From: Rhodanobacter sp. DHB23
Lineage (GTDB): Bacteria; Pseudomonadota; Gammaproteobacteria; Xanthomonadales; Rhodanobacteraceae
Direction: 5' to 3'
Length of the DNA: 64,000 bases
Assembly (NCBI RefSeq): GCF_014842975.1
Contig: NZ_JACYXK010000023.1
Coordinates: 175,348 to 239,347 of the forward strand
Below are positions 53,104 through 61,432 of this stretch, in pieces; positions within the stretch are counted from its first letter, which is position 1, and the number at the start of each line of letters is the position of its first letter. A program made the position numbers and the translations under genes. The notes under the pieces are model-generated. The model saw only the letters and a program-made list of their open reading frames with translations. It ran no database searches and had not been told where the DNA came from.

Positions 53104-53733
53104 TCACCATTCGCCCAGGCCCTCCAGTTCGTACAGTTTCTTCCAGCTTGGCCTGGCACGAACCAAGTCCGCCAGCCGTTTCAGCGCTGGCCATTCGGTG
53201 GCGGGGCGCGGCATGTTGCGCGACCAGCGCATCAGCATGGCCAGCAGCAGGTCGGCGCCGGAGAAAGTCGCCCCGAGCAGGTAGGGGCCGTGCTGCGCAA
53301 GTTGCGCGTCGAGCAGGTTCCACACCGCCTCGATCTTCGTTTGCAGGGCCGCGCGGACCTCCGGCGTGTGTTCCGCCATGCCCAGGTCGGCGGGATAGAA
53401 CCAGAAGCGGTAGGCGGACATCAGCGTGTTGCTGAGATAGACCACCCACTGCTGCCACGCCTCGCGCTCCGGCGTGCCCGGCGGCGGGATCAGCTTCGCC
53501 CCGGGATGGCGTTCGGCCAGCATCGTCAGCAGCGCGGCCGACTCGTTGCGCGGCCGGCCGTCGATCACCAGCGTCGGCACCACGCCGCGCGGGTTGAGCT
53601 TGAGGTATTCGTCGCCGTGCTGCGCGTCGCGCTCGAAATCGACCAGCCGCAACTCGTAGGGCGCGCCGATTTCCAGCAGGGCCAGGTGCACCACCATGCT
53701 GGCGGTGCCGGGGGAGTAGTAGAGCGTGTACAT
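53104..53733 (-). CDS. Glutathione S-transferase-family protein
   Basis: A 209-residue protein. The N-terminal thioredoxin-like domain has LYYSPGTASMVVHLALLEIG, with the Ser/Tyr region used for glutathione activation, the LNPRGVVPTLVIDG cis-Pro motif near residue 50 and ESAALLTML; the C-terminal helical domain includes LLGATFSGADLLLAML. Bacterial GSTs act in detoxification or isomerisation. It is separated from the neighbouring genes by short gaps and is a single-gene unit or follows ybbP. Confidence 0.88.
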   Translation of the reverse strand: MYTLYYSPGTASMVVHLALLEIGAPYELRLVDFERDAQHGDEYLKLNPRGVVPTLVIDGRPRNESAALLTMLAERHPGAKLIPPPGTPEREAWQQWVVYLSNTLMSAYRFWFYPADLGMAEHTPEVRAALQTKIEAVWNLLDAQLAQHGPYLLGATFSGADLLLAMLMRWSRNMPRPATEWPALKRLADLVRARPSWKKLYELEGLGEW

Positions 53734-53779
53734 GGGATCTCCGCGTCGTGGTGCGAACCCATTGATGGTGAGGCTTGCC

Positions 53780-56263
53780 TTACCCCTCCCGCAACAGCCG
53801 CATCGGCGAAGTGCGCGCCACCTTGCGCGTGCCGGCCAGTCCCAGCAGCATCACCACGCAGGCGCAGCCCAGCGCGCCCAGTGCCAGCGGCGCGAGCGGC
53901 GGTACGAAGCCGTCGATGTGGAAGATCGCGTGGCCCAGCCACAGCCCGGCGCCTGCGCTGCCCAGCGCCGCGGTGAGGCCGGCGATCAGGCCGAGCAGGG
54001 CGAACTCGCAGGCGGCGGCCACGCGCAGTTGCGCGCGGCGCGCGCCCAGCGTGCGCAGCAACGCAGCTTCGTGGCGGCGTTCGGCCGCGCTGGCGGCGAG
54101 CGAGGCGGCCAGCACCAGCGCGCCGGCGAGCAGGCTGAAGGCCAGGATCCAGCGCACCGCGCTGCCCACGCGGTCGACGATCTGGCGGATGCGCGCCAGC
54201 AGGTCGTCCACGTCCACCAGGCTGAGGTTCGGGTAGTCACGCGACAGCTGCGCCATCGCCTGCGCGTGGCCCGGCGCCAGGTGGAAGCTGGCCAGCCAGG
54301 CGTGTGGCAGCGCGCCCGCGTGCGCGGGGTCGAGCAGCAGGAAGAAATTGACCCGGAACGAACTCCAGTCCACCTGGCGGAAGCTGGCGACCTTCGCGTC
54401 GAGGTGGCCTTCGCCCACGTCGAAGCGCATCGTGTCGCCCAGCTTCAGCGCGAACATGTCGCGCCACATGCGATCCACCGATACCTCGGCCTGCGCCTGC
54501 GCGGGCCCGAACCACTGGCCGGCGATCACCCGGTTGGCGGGCGGCAGCGCGTCGGACCATGACAGGCGCAACTGGCGGTCGGCCCATTCCTTCGCGCGCG
54601 GGTCGGCGAAGTGCAGGCTGTCGATCGGTTTGCCGTTGATCGCGGTGAGCTTGCCCACCGCCAGCGGCATCATGTTGAGCTGGTCGGCGCCGATGCGCGC
54701 GAGGGTCGGCGCGAAGTTGCCGCGCTGTTCGTCCTGCAGGTTCAGCGCGAACCAGTTCGGCGTGTCGGCGGGTAGTTCGCGGCGCCAGCCGTCGAGCAGC
54801 GCCGGGGCCACCACCGACAACAACAGCAGCGCGGTGAGGCCGAGCGCGAGCGCGGTGGCCTGCACCACGCTGAGCCCGCGCCGCCGCGCCAGTGCGGCCA
54901 AGCCGAGCCGCAAGGCGGGATGCGCGCCCGGCGCCACGCGGCGCGCCAGCCACAGCAGCAGGGTCGCGAGCAGCGCGGCGACCAGCGCCACGCCGGCGAG
55001 GCTGGCGGCAAGGATGCCGGCGAGTTGCAGCGAGCCGCTCTGGCTCCAGATCAACGCCAGCGCCACCAGCACGGGCAGCAGGTACAAGGCGTCGAAGCGG
55101 CGCACGCGCCGCGCGAGGCTTTGCCGGAACACGGCGACGGGCGGCACCTCGGCCAGCCGCAGCAACGGCGGCAGCGCGAAACCAGCCAGCACCGCCAGCC
55201 CCATCGCCGCCGCGAGCAGCGCGGGCAGCCATGGCAACTCGGTGGGGATGCCGCCGAACAGCATGCTGGCGAATTGCCAGGCCAGTTGCGCCGTGCCCAG
55301 CGTGAGCACGGTGCCGGCCAGCGCGATCGGCAAGGCCAGGGTGGCGAGGGTGAGCAGCAGCAGGCCGAGCACGCGCCGGCGCGGCGTGCCCAGCGCGCGC
55401 AGCAGCGCCACTTCGGGCGTCTTGCGCCGCGCATAGCGCTGCGCGGACAGCGCGATCGCCACGCCGGCCAGCAGGGCGGCGAGCAGGGCGGTGAGATGCA
55501 GGAAGGCACCGGCGCGGTCGAATGCCGTGCGCATGCGTTCCTGCGTCTGCTCCGGCGTGATGAGTTCGGCGCCTTGCGGCAGGGTTTGTCGTTGCGCCCA
55601 GTCGCGCCAGCGCCGCACGGCATCCGGCGCGCCGGACAGCAGAAGGCGATGTTGCGCGCGGCTGCCGACGCCGAGCAGGCCGGCCTGCTCGGCGTCGGCA
55701 AGGCTCATCAGTGCGCGGGGAGCCAGGGATACCAGCGCGCCGCCATCGGGCTGCTGTACCAGTTCCGCCGCGATGCGCAGTTCCCTGCCGCCGAGCTGCA
55801 GCGTGTCGCCCGGCGTGAGCGACAGCGCCACCAGCGCGCGATGGTCGAGATACACCGTGCCGCCCGCAGGGCCGTGGCCGTTGCGCTGGTGGCCGTTGGC
55901 ATCGGCCAGCACCAGTTTGCCGCGCAGCGGATAGGCGACGTCGGTGGCTTCCACGTCGAGCAACTGGCTGCGGCCGTTGGCGAAAGCCACGCTGGGGAAG
56001 CCGGCGGCGCGGGCGGTGGCGAGCCCGTCGCGGCGCGCTTCATCGGCATACGGCTGCGGCACCTGCTGTGGCGCGGAAACGCCGATGTCACCGCCGATCA
56101 GTTCCGCCGCGCTGGCGAGGATGCCACGCTCCACCCGCGTCGCCAGCGTGGCCACCACGCCCAGCGCCAGCACGGCCAGCAACAGGGAGCCGGCCAGGGT
56201 ACGCAGTTCGGGGAGGCGCCATTCGCGGCGCAGGTTGCGGAGGGCGAGGCGCAGGAGGTTCAT
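53780..56263 (-). CDS. ybbP: FtsX-like ABC permease (YbbP type)
   Basis: An 827-residue inner-membrane protein with an N-terminal segment, a large periplasmic domain (DATDVAYPLRGKL-like region near residue 110), a cluster of membrane segments from about 250, and a second FtsX domain at the C-terminus. Size and layout match E. coli YbbP, the permease partner of the ATPase YbbA, divergent from tesA. The substrate is not established; related systems move lipoproteins or lipids. It is separated from ybbA by an 889-bp gap that contains the inverted element. Confidence 0.88.
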   Translation of the reverse strand: MNLLRLALRNLRREWRLPELRTLAGSLLLAVLALGVVATLATRVERGILASAAELIGGDIGVSAPQQVPQPYADEARRDGLATARAAGFPSVAFANGRSQLLDVEATDVAYPLRGKLVLADANGHQRNGHGPAGGTVYLDHRALVALSLTPGDTLQLGGRELRIAAELVQQPDGGALVSLAPRALMSLADAEQAGLLGVGSRAQHRLLLSGAPDAVRRWRDWAQRQTLPQGAELITPEQTQERMRTAFDRAGAFLHLTALLAALLAGVAIALSAQRYARRKTPEVALLRALGTPRRRVLGLLLLTLATLALPIALAGTVLTLGTAQLAWQFASMLFGGIPTELPWLPALLAAAMGLAVLAGFALPPLLRLAEVPPVAVFRQSLARRVRRFDALYLLPVLVALALIWSQSGSLQLAGILAASLAGVALVAALLATLLLWLARRVAPGAHPALRLGLAALARRRGLSVVQATALALGLTALLLLSVVAPALLDGWRRELPADTPNWFALNLQDEQRGNFAPTLARIGADQLNMMPLAVGKLTAINGKPIDSLHFADPRAKEWADRQLRLSWSDALPPANRVIAGQWFGPAQAQAEVSVDRMWRDMFALKLGDTMRFDVGEGHLDAKVASFRQVDWSSFRVNFFLLLDPAHAGALPHAWLASFHLAPGHAQAMAQLSRDYPNLSLVDVDDLLARIRQIVDRVGSAVRWILAFSLLAGALVLAASLAASAAERRHEAALLRTLGARRAQLRVAAACEFALLGLIAGLTAALGSAGAGLWLGHAIFHIDGFVPPLAPLALGALGCACVVMLLGLAGTRKVARTSPMRLLREG

Positions 56264-56314
56264 GGCTGCGCTCCGGTGGATGCATGTGCGACGTCTTGCG
56301 CTTGGCGTGCTCCG

Positions 56315-57104
56315 CTCCCCTCGCCCGCTTGCGGGAGAGGGGTTGGGGGAGAGGGCGCTTTTGCTTTGGCTGTGTTATCGCAAGGGACAGAGCGGTTTCG
56401 ACCGCCTGTCGGCGGCCGAGCTACTTCTCTTTTGCTTGTCCAAAAGAGAAGTAGCCAAGAGAAAACGACACCCCGATGGCGCGCCCTCCGGGCATCCTGC
56501 CCTGCGGGTACGCGGGTGAGCTGCGGGGTTTTTCGACGGGACTCCTGTCCCGGCGAAAAACTGGCCGGCATCCATGCCGGCCACCCTGCGGGCTTTCCTC
56601 CGCCCACCCGCCGCGCCATAGGGGCCCCGGGTAGAGCAGCGCGCTCCCGGCGCGCAGAAGCAAGAGCACCCCACCCCAGCCCTCCCCTGCAAGCAGGGGA
56701 GGGAGACAGCGAGCCGCAAGGCCGTGGCGCTTCGCTTTTGCCGTTGTTGTTGCCATTGCTTCTGGCGCGCACGATGCGCGCCTGCTCTTGCGGGGCCCCT
56801 GGGCGGCGGTGAGGCGGGGACGGCCAGGCCGCGCAGCGGGCGAGCCCAGGGAAGGGCTCGCCTTTTCGCGCGGGCAGGAGCCCGCTCGAAAAGCCCGGTC
56901 CCGCCTCACGGACTTGCCGGGCAGGAGGCCCGGCAAGCGCCAACCGGGGTGGCCTTCTCTTTTGGTTACTTTTCTCTTGGCCACGCAAGAGAAAAGTGAC
57001 TCGGGCGCCGACAGGCGCACGAAACCGCTTCGTCGCTTGCGACAACCCAGCACGAGCAAAAGCCCCGCTCCCCCAACCCCTCTCCCGCAAGCGGGAGAGG
57101 GGAG
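56315..57104. repeat. 790-bp head-to-head inverted element splitting ybbA and ybbP
   Basis: The gap between ybbA and ybbP (56264-57152) is filled by two imperfect inverted copies of a roughly 390-bp unit meeting near 56705. Matching landmarks in order from each outer end are: CTCTCCCGC/GCGGGAGAG palindrome with GGTTGGGGGAG; CTTTTGCT; AGCGGTTTCG; CGCCTGTCGGCG; the CAAAAGAGAAG / AAGAGAAAA block; ACCCCG; a GCTCCTG / CGCGAAAA hairpin region; GGGGCCCC; and AGAAGCAA. The centre is CCCTGCAAGCAGGG at about 56687-56702. No gene is convincing inside it. It looks like a modular repeat without transposase. Confidence 0.75.
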
Positions 57105-57152
57105 GAGTGCGCAGCATCTCGCGCATACAGGCGACGGGAAGAGCGTGCGCGC

Positions 57153-57839
57153 TCATGCGCCCACCACTACGCGCCCTTCCTGCAACTCGATGCGCCGTTC
57201 GCAACGCGCCGCGAGCTGTGTGTCATGGGTCACCAGCACGAGCGTGGTGCGGTGGTCGCGATTGAGCGCAAACAGCAGATCGGTGATGTGGTGGCCGGTG
57301 CGCTGGTCGAGGTTGCCGGTGGGTTCGTCGGCGAACAGCAGGCGCGGACCGTGCACGAAGGCGCGGGCGATGGCCACGCGCTGCTGCTCGCCGCCGGAGA
57401 GTTGCGCCGGATAGTGCCGCCGTCGTGCGGCGAGGCCGACGGCTTCCAGCGCCGCCCGCGCCTTGCCGCGCGCCTGCGCGTCGCCCTCCAGCTCCAGCGG
57501 CAGCATCACGTTTTCTTCCGCGCTGAGCGCGGGCAGCAGGTGGAAGGACTGGAACACGAAGCCCACCAGGCGGCGGCGCAGGTCGGCGCGCGCTTCCTCG
57601 TCCATGCCCTCCAGCGCGTGGCCGTCGAGCCGGATGCTGCCGCTGCTGGGCGTGTCCAGTCCGGCGAGCAGGCCGAGCAGGGTGGTCTTGCCCGAGCCGG
57701 AGGCGCCGACGATGGCGAAGCTCTCGCCGTCCGCCACCTGCAGGCCGACCCCGTCGAGTATGTCCAGCCGCCCCTCGGGGCCGTGCACCGACTTGCTAAC
57801 ATCGTGCACGTCGAGAACCAACCGGGGCGTGTCTTTCAT
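57153..57839 (-). CDS. ybbA: ABC transporter ATPase (YbbA type)
   Basis: A 228-residue ATPase. Walker A GASGSGKTT lies near residue 46, Q-loop VFQSFHLLPALSA near 95, the signature LSGGEQQRVAIARAF near 148, Walker B LLFADEPTGNLD near 168 and the H-loop VTHD near 203. The ATG overlaps the divergent tesA ATG within the four bases CATG at 57837-57840. Its AGGA ribosome site lies inside the first codons of tesA. It energises the YbbP permease. Confidence 0.92.
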   Translation of the reverse strand: MKDTPRLVLDVHDVSKSVHGPEGRLDILDGVGLQVADGESFAIVGASGSGKTTLLGLLAGLDTPSSGSIRLDGHALEGMDEEARADLRRRLVGFVFQSFHLLPALSAEENVMLPLELEGDAQARGKARAALEAVGLAARRRHYPAQLSGGEQQRVAIARAFVHGPRLLFADEPTGNLDQRTGHHITDLLFALNRDHRTTLVLVTHDTQLAARCERRIELQEGRVVVGA

Positions 57840-58455
57840 GCGTCGTTTCCTGTGCCTGCTGTCGCTGTTGTTCGGGTTTGCCGCCACCGCGCATGCCGCA
57901 TCCCCGCGTACCGTGCTGGTGCTGGGCGATTCGCTTTCCGCCGCGCACAACATCGCGGTGGAGCAGGGCTGGGTGCATCTGCTGGAAGTCCGTCTGGGCA
58001 AGATGGTGCCGCCATGGGTCGTGGTCAATGCCAGCATCAGCGGTGAGACCTCGTTGTCCGGGCGCAATCGCCTGCCGGCGTTGCTGGCGACGTATCGCCC
58101 CGCGGTGGTGGTGATCGAGCTGGGCGCGAACGATGGCCTGCAGGGGCTGCCGCTGCTGCAGTTGCGCGACAACCTCGACGCCATGGTCGGCGCCGCGCAG
58201 GCCACGCACGCCAGGGTGCTGCTGCTGGGCATCGAGCTGCCGGTGAACTACGGCCCGCAATACCGCGACGGCCTGCGCGCGGTGTATGCCGACCTGGCGA
58301 AGCGCATGCACGTGGCGCTGCTGCCCTTCCTGCTCGACGGCGTGGCGCTGGATCCCGCCCTGATGCAGGACGATGGCCTGCACCCCAACGCCGCCGGCGA
58401 GCCGAGGGTGCTGGGGAACGTATGGGGTGCGCTGCAGCCGCTATTGGGGCATTAG
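57838..58455 (+). CDS. tesA: TesA-type GDSL esterase/acyl hydrolase
   Basis: A 205-residue periplasmic hydrolase with a signal peptide (FLCLLSLLFGFAATAHA, cleavage near residue 20). Block I reads LVLGDSLSAAHNI (catalytic Ser near 31), block III ELGANDGLQG, and block V DGLHPNAAG with the catalytic Asp and His. In E. coli TesA is thioesterase I / lysophospholipase L1 / arylesterase. It is divergent from ybbA with overlapping start codons. Confidence 0.93.
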   Translation: MRRFLCLLSLLFGFAATAHAASPRTVLVLGDSLSAAHNIAVEQGWVHLLEVRLGKMVPPWVVVNASISGETSLSGRNRLPALLATYRPAVVVIELGANDGLQGLPLLQLRDNLDAMVGAAQATHARVLLLGIELPVNYGPQYRDGLRAVYADLAKRMHVALLPFLLDGVALDPALMQDDGLHPNAAGEPRVLGNVWGALQPLLGH

Positions 58456-58496
58456 CGCGGTTTTCACACAATCATCACCGGGCGCCCGGTTAGCTC

Positions 58497-58510
58497 TTCA
58501 CATTTGTGAA
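58497..58510. promoter_or_regulatory. TTCACA dyad upstream of the response regulator
   Basis: TTCACA and TGTGAA separated by two bases form a perfect dyad 19 bp before the start of the regulator gene; a further TTCACA half-site lies at 58463-58468. Autoregulation by the OmpR-type protein is the simplest reading, but this is inference. Confidence 0.4.
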
Positions 58511-58529
58511 ACCATGTGGAGGATGCGAC

Positions 58530-59258
58530 ATGAACGGACATGTTGAGCAGTCCGGCCTGATCCTGCTGGTGGAAGACAGCCGCCAGATCGCCGAACCCGT
58601 GGGCGCGGCGCTGGAGCGCAGCGGCTATTCCGTGGACTACGCGGCCGACGGCCCCAGCGGCCTGCACCTGGCGGTGGCCAGCAGCTACGACGCGATCGTG
58701 CTCGACCTCAACCTGCCCGGCATGGACGGGCTGGAGGTCTGCCGCAAGCTGCGCCGCGAAGCGAAGAAAGCCACGCCGGTGCTGATGCTCACGGCGCGCG
58801 GCACGCTGGAGGACAAGCTCGCCGGGCTGGAGTCCGGCGCCGACGACTACCTCGTCAAGCCGTTCGAGGTGCGCGAGCTGGATGCGCGGCTGCGTGCGCT
58901 GATCCGCCGCGACCGGCGGCAGGTTTCCACCGAGGTGCTGCACGTGGGCGACATGACGCTGGACACCGCCACGCTGCGGCTGACCCGCGCGGGGCAGGAA
59001 CTCTCCGCGTCGCCGATCGGCCTGAAGCTGCTGGCGATCCTGATGCGCGAGTCGCCGCGCGTGGTGAGCCGGCGCGACATCGAGCGCGAGATCTGGGGCG
59101 ACATGCTGCCCGACTCCGACACGCTGCGGTCGCACCTGTACAACCTGCGTCGCGTGATCGACAAGCCCTTCCCGCGCCCGTTGCTGCACACCATCCACTC
59201 CGCCGGCTACCGGCTCGCGGACCTCGACGCGGAAGTGGCGTCGGCGCGCATGGCGTAA
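58530..59258 (+). CDS. OmpR/PhoB-family response regulator (orphan)
   Basis: A 242-residue regulator. The receiver has LILLVEDSRQIAEPVG, phospho-Asp in AIVLDLNLPGMDGLEV near residue 57, and DDYLVKPFEVREL with the conserved Lys; a winged-helix DNA-binding domain follows (LSASPIGLKLLAILM, SHLYNLRRVIDKPF, IHSAGYRL). No histidine kinase gene is adjacent. A GGAGG site 7 bases before ATG 58530 decides the start over 58506. Confidence 0.88.
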   Translation: MNGHVEQSGLILLVEDSRQIAEPVGAALERSGYSVDYAADGPSGLHLAVASSYDAIVLDLNLPGMDGLEVCRKLRREAKKATPVLMLTARGTLEDKLAGLESGADDYLVKPFEVRELDARLRALIRRDRRQVSTEVLHVGDMTLDTATLRLTRAGQELSASPIGLKLLAILMRESPRVVSRRDIEREIWGDMLPDSDTLRSHLYNLRRVIDKPFPRPLLHTIHSAGYRLADLDAEVASARMA

Positions 59259-59297
59259 GGCGGTCCTTGCCGTCCAGGCACGCCGCCGGCGCCATGC

Positions 59298-59374
59298 GTA
59301 GGAGCGCACCCTGTGCGCGATTGCCTTGATGCTCAATCGGAGCAGAAGCAATCGCGCACAGGGTGCGCTCCTAC
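59298..59374. repeat. GTAG palindromic repeat, CACCCTGTGCG family
   Basis: A 77-bp stem-loop from GTAGGAGCGCACCCTGTGCG to the closing GGGTGCGCTCCTAC; arms of about 28 nt are perfect, loop includes CAATCGGAGC. It lies between the convergent response regulator and CoA-transferase genes and can serve as a two-way terminator. Confidence 0.88.
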
Positions 59375-59404
59375 GGGAGGGCACCGTGTCCGCAGCAGCG
59401 GCGC

Positions 59405-60763
59405 CTACTGCTTCAGCGAAGGGCTCACCGCGAACGCGCAGCCCGTCTTCGCCTTCACCTCGTCCAGCGTCACGCCGTCCTGCAGTTCGATCAGGGTGAG
59501 GCCCCTGCCTTTCTCCACCTCGAACACGGCAAGGTCGGTGATGATCAGGTCCACGCATTCCTTGCCGGTGACCGGCAGGTCGCACTGGTCCTTGATCTTG
59601 GGCGAGCCGTCCTTCGCGCAGTGCTCCATCAGCACCACCACGCGGCGCACGCCGCTGACCAGGTCCATCGCGCCACCGGGACCCTTCACCATCTTGCCGG
59701 GCACCATCCAGTTGGCGAGGTCGCCTGCGACCGAGACTTCCATGCCGCCGAGGATGGCCAGGTCGATGTGGCCGCCGCGGATCATCGCGAACGATTCGGC
59801 ACTGGAAAAGAAGCTGGAGCCGGGCAGGGTGGTGACGGTCTGCTTGCCCGCGTTGATCAGGTCGGGATCGATCTGCGCCTCGGTGGGGAAGGGGCCGATG
59901 CCGAGCAGGCCGTTCTCCGACTGCAGCACCACGTCCATGCCGTCGGGGATGTAGTTGGCCACCAGGGTGGGGATGCCGATGCCCAGGTTCACGTAGAAGC
60001 CGTCGCGCAGCTCCTTCGCGGCGCGCTGCGCCAGCGCGGTGCGCATCGGGCTTTCCTTGCCGGTGTTGGCGCCGGCGATGGTGCGGAACTCGATGCGCTT
60101 CTCGTACGACGGTCCCTGGATGATGCGGTCGACGTAGATGCCCGGCACGTGGATGTTGTTCGGGTCCAGCGTGCCCACCTCGACCAGTTCCTCCACCTCG
60201 GCCACGCAGACCTTGCCGCAGGTGGCGATCATCGGGTTGAAGTTGCGCGCGGTCTCGCGGAACACCAGGTTGCCGAGGCGGTCGCCCTTCCAGGCCTTGA
60301 CGATGGCGACGTCGGCGCGGATCGCTTCCTCCAGCACGTATTCCTTGCCGTCGAACAGCTTGGTCTCCTTGCCCTCGGCCAGCTGGGTGCCGAACGCGGT
60401 GCGCGTGTAGAAGCCGGGGATGCCGGCGCCGCCGGCGCGCAGTTTCTCGGCCAGCGTGCCCTGCGGCACCAGGTGCAGTTCCAGTTCGCCGGCCAGCACC
60501 TGGCGCTCGAATTCCTTGTTCTCGCCCACGTAGGAGGCGTACACCCGCTTCACCTGCCGCGTCTTCAGCAGCGGGCCCATGCCGAAATCGTCCACGCCGG
60601 CGTTGTTGCCCACGATGGTGAGGCCCTTGGTGCCGGCCGCGAGCAGGGCGGCGATCAGGTTCTCCGGGATGCCGCACAGGCCGAAGCCGCCGGCCGCGAT
60701 CGTCATGTTGTCGAACAGCAGGCCGTCGAGCGCCTGGGTCGCTGTTGCGTGGACCTTGTCCAT
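59405..60763 (-). CDS. Fused 3-oxoacid CoA-transferase (A and B subunits)
   Basis: A 452-residue enzyme in which the alpha subunit (residues 1-230; [23 protein letters not shown]) is joined to the beta subunit (from about 245; [19 protein letters not shown]), with the catalytic Glu in [10 protein letters not shown] near residue 290. It transfers CoA between succinate and acetoacetate or similar oxoacids. Many bacteria, including Xanthomonas relatives, encode the two halves as separate genes; here one frame reads straight through as in mitochondrial SCOT. It stands alone and is divergent from blaI. Confidence 0.92.
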   Translation of the reverse strand: MDKVHATATQALDGLLFDNMTIAAGGFGLCGIPENLIAALLAAGTKGLTIVGNNAGVDDFGMGPLLKTRQVKRVYASYVGENKEFERQVLAGELELHLVPQGTLAEKLRAGGAGIPGFYTRTAFGTQLAEGKETKLFDGKEYVLEEAIRADVAIVKAWKGDRLGNLVFRETARNFNPMIATCGKVCVAEVEELVEVGTLDPNNIHVPGIYVDRIIQGPSYEKRIEFRTIAGANTGKESPMRTALAQRAAKELRDGFYVNLGIGIPTLVANYIPDGMDVVLQSENGLLGIGPFPTEAQIDPDLINAGKQTVTTLPGSSFFSSAESFAMIRGGHIDLAILGGMEVSVAGDLANWMVPGKMVKGPGGAMDLVSGVRRVVVLMEHCAKDGSPKIKDQCDLPVTGKECVDLIITDLAVFEVEKGRGLTLIELQDGVTLDEVKAKTGCAFAVSPSLKQ

Positions 60764-60999
60764 TGCCGTGCCTTCGTGCAGGGAAACCAGCTGCCAAGGA
60801 TACGACGGATCGACGCCGGGTCGTGTTGTACGAAGGTTCCAGGCGCCCGCACGGCGGGAGCCGTCCGCCGCGTGGCACAACTTTTTGCTGCCTCCTGGCC
60901 CATGGCGAAGGCCGTCCGGCGGCGAATCGCCGGAAAGCCACCTCCATGTAGCCGTCTCTTGCACATCCCGGACATTTCCGCCGCATGGATCCAGACCGC

Positions 61000-61049
61000 T
61001 TGACGGTTTGAGTTTACGCATGTAAACATGAATTCACTTACAGGCGTAA
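61000..61049 (+). promoter_or_regulatory. BlaI-type promoter with two operator dyads
   Basis: TTGACG (61000-61005) and TAAACA (61023-61028) with a 17-bp spacer form a sigma-70-like promoter. Dyad 1, TTAC-GCAT-GTAA (61014-61025, extending to GTTTAC/GTAAAC), overlaps the -10 box. Dyad 2, TTAC-AGGC-GTAA (61038-61049), begins 24 bp further, just downstream of the expected start of transcription. This is the arrangement expected for autorepression by the BlaI-like protein encoded next. Confidence 0.6.
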
Positions 61050-61060
61050 ACGGTGATGCC

Positions 61061-61432
61061 ATGGCTGTCAGCGAAGCCGAAGCGGTGGTGATGGAGGTGC
61101 TCTGGCGCGCGGCGCCGCGCAGCGCCGAGGAGATCCTCGCCGAGGTCGGCCCGGCGCAGGGCTGGCAGGAGGGCACGGTGAAATCCCTGCTCAACCGCCT
61201 GCTGAAGAAGAAGGCGGTGAAGGCCGAGAAGGATGGCCGTCGCTACCTCTACACGCCGCTGCTGAGCCGCGGGAAGTACGTTTCGCAGGAGAGCAAGGGA
61301 TTGCTCGACCGCCTGTTCGACGGTCGCGTGGCGCCGCTGGTGGCGCATTTTTCCGAGCAGCGCAAGCTGACGAAGAAGGACATCGCCGAACTGCGCAAGC
61401 TGCTGAAGGAGCTCGACGATGAACAAGCTTGA
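61061..61432 (+). CDS. blaI: BlaI/MecI/CopY-family repressor
   Basis: A 123-residue winged-helix repressor: SEAEAVVMEVLWRAAPRSAEEIL, a recognition region GTVKSLLNRLLKKKAVKAEKDGRRYLYTPL, and a C-terminal dimer helix. ATG at 61061 is preferred to ATG at 61028 because homologues begin near MAVSEAE, a GGTGATG site precedes it, and the upstream ATG would place operator 2 in the gene. It overlaps the M56 gene by 14 bp. It likely controls its own operon; a beta-lactam link is unproven. Confidence 0.85.
   Translation: MAVSEAEAVVMEVLWRAAPRSAEEILAEVGPAQGWQEGTVKSLLNRLLKKKAVKAEKDGRRYLYTPLLSRGKYVSQESKGLLDRLFDGRVAPLVAHFSEQRKLTKKDIAELRKLLKELDDEQA

Noticed and set aside
56724..56999. Short frames within the 790-bp inverted element, including a 91-codon frame
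   Set aside because: They are rich in Arg, Gly, Pro and Ala, change frame between the two inverted halves, lack ribosome sites, and appear in both orientations because the DNA is palindromic. They are more likely chance readings of a repeat.
61028..61432. Upstream ATG at 61028 as start of the BlaI-like repressor
   Set aside because: This ATG overlaps the -10 box of the predicted promoter and lies before the expected transcription start, so it could not be in the mRNA.
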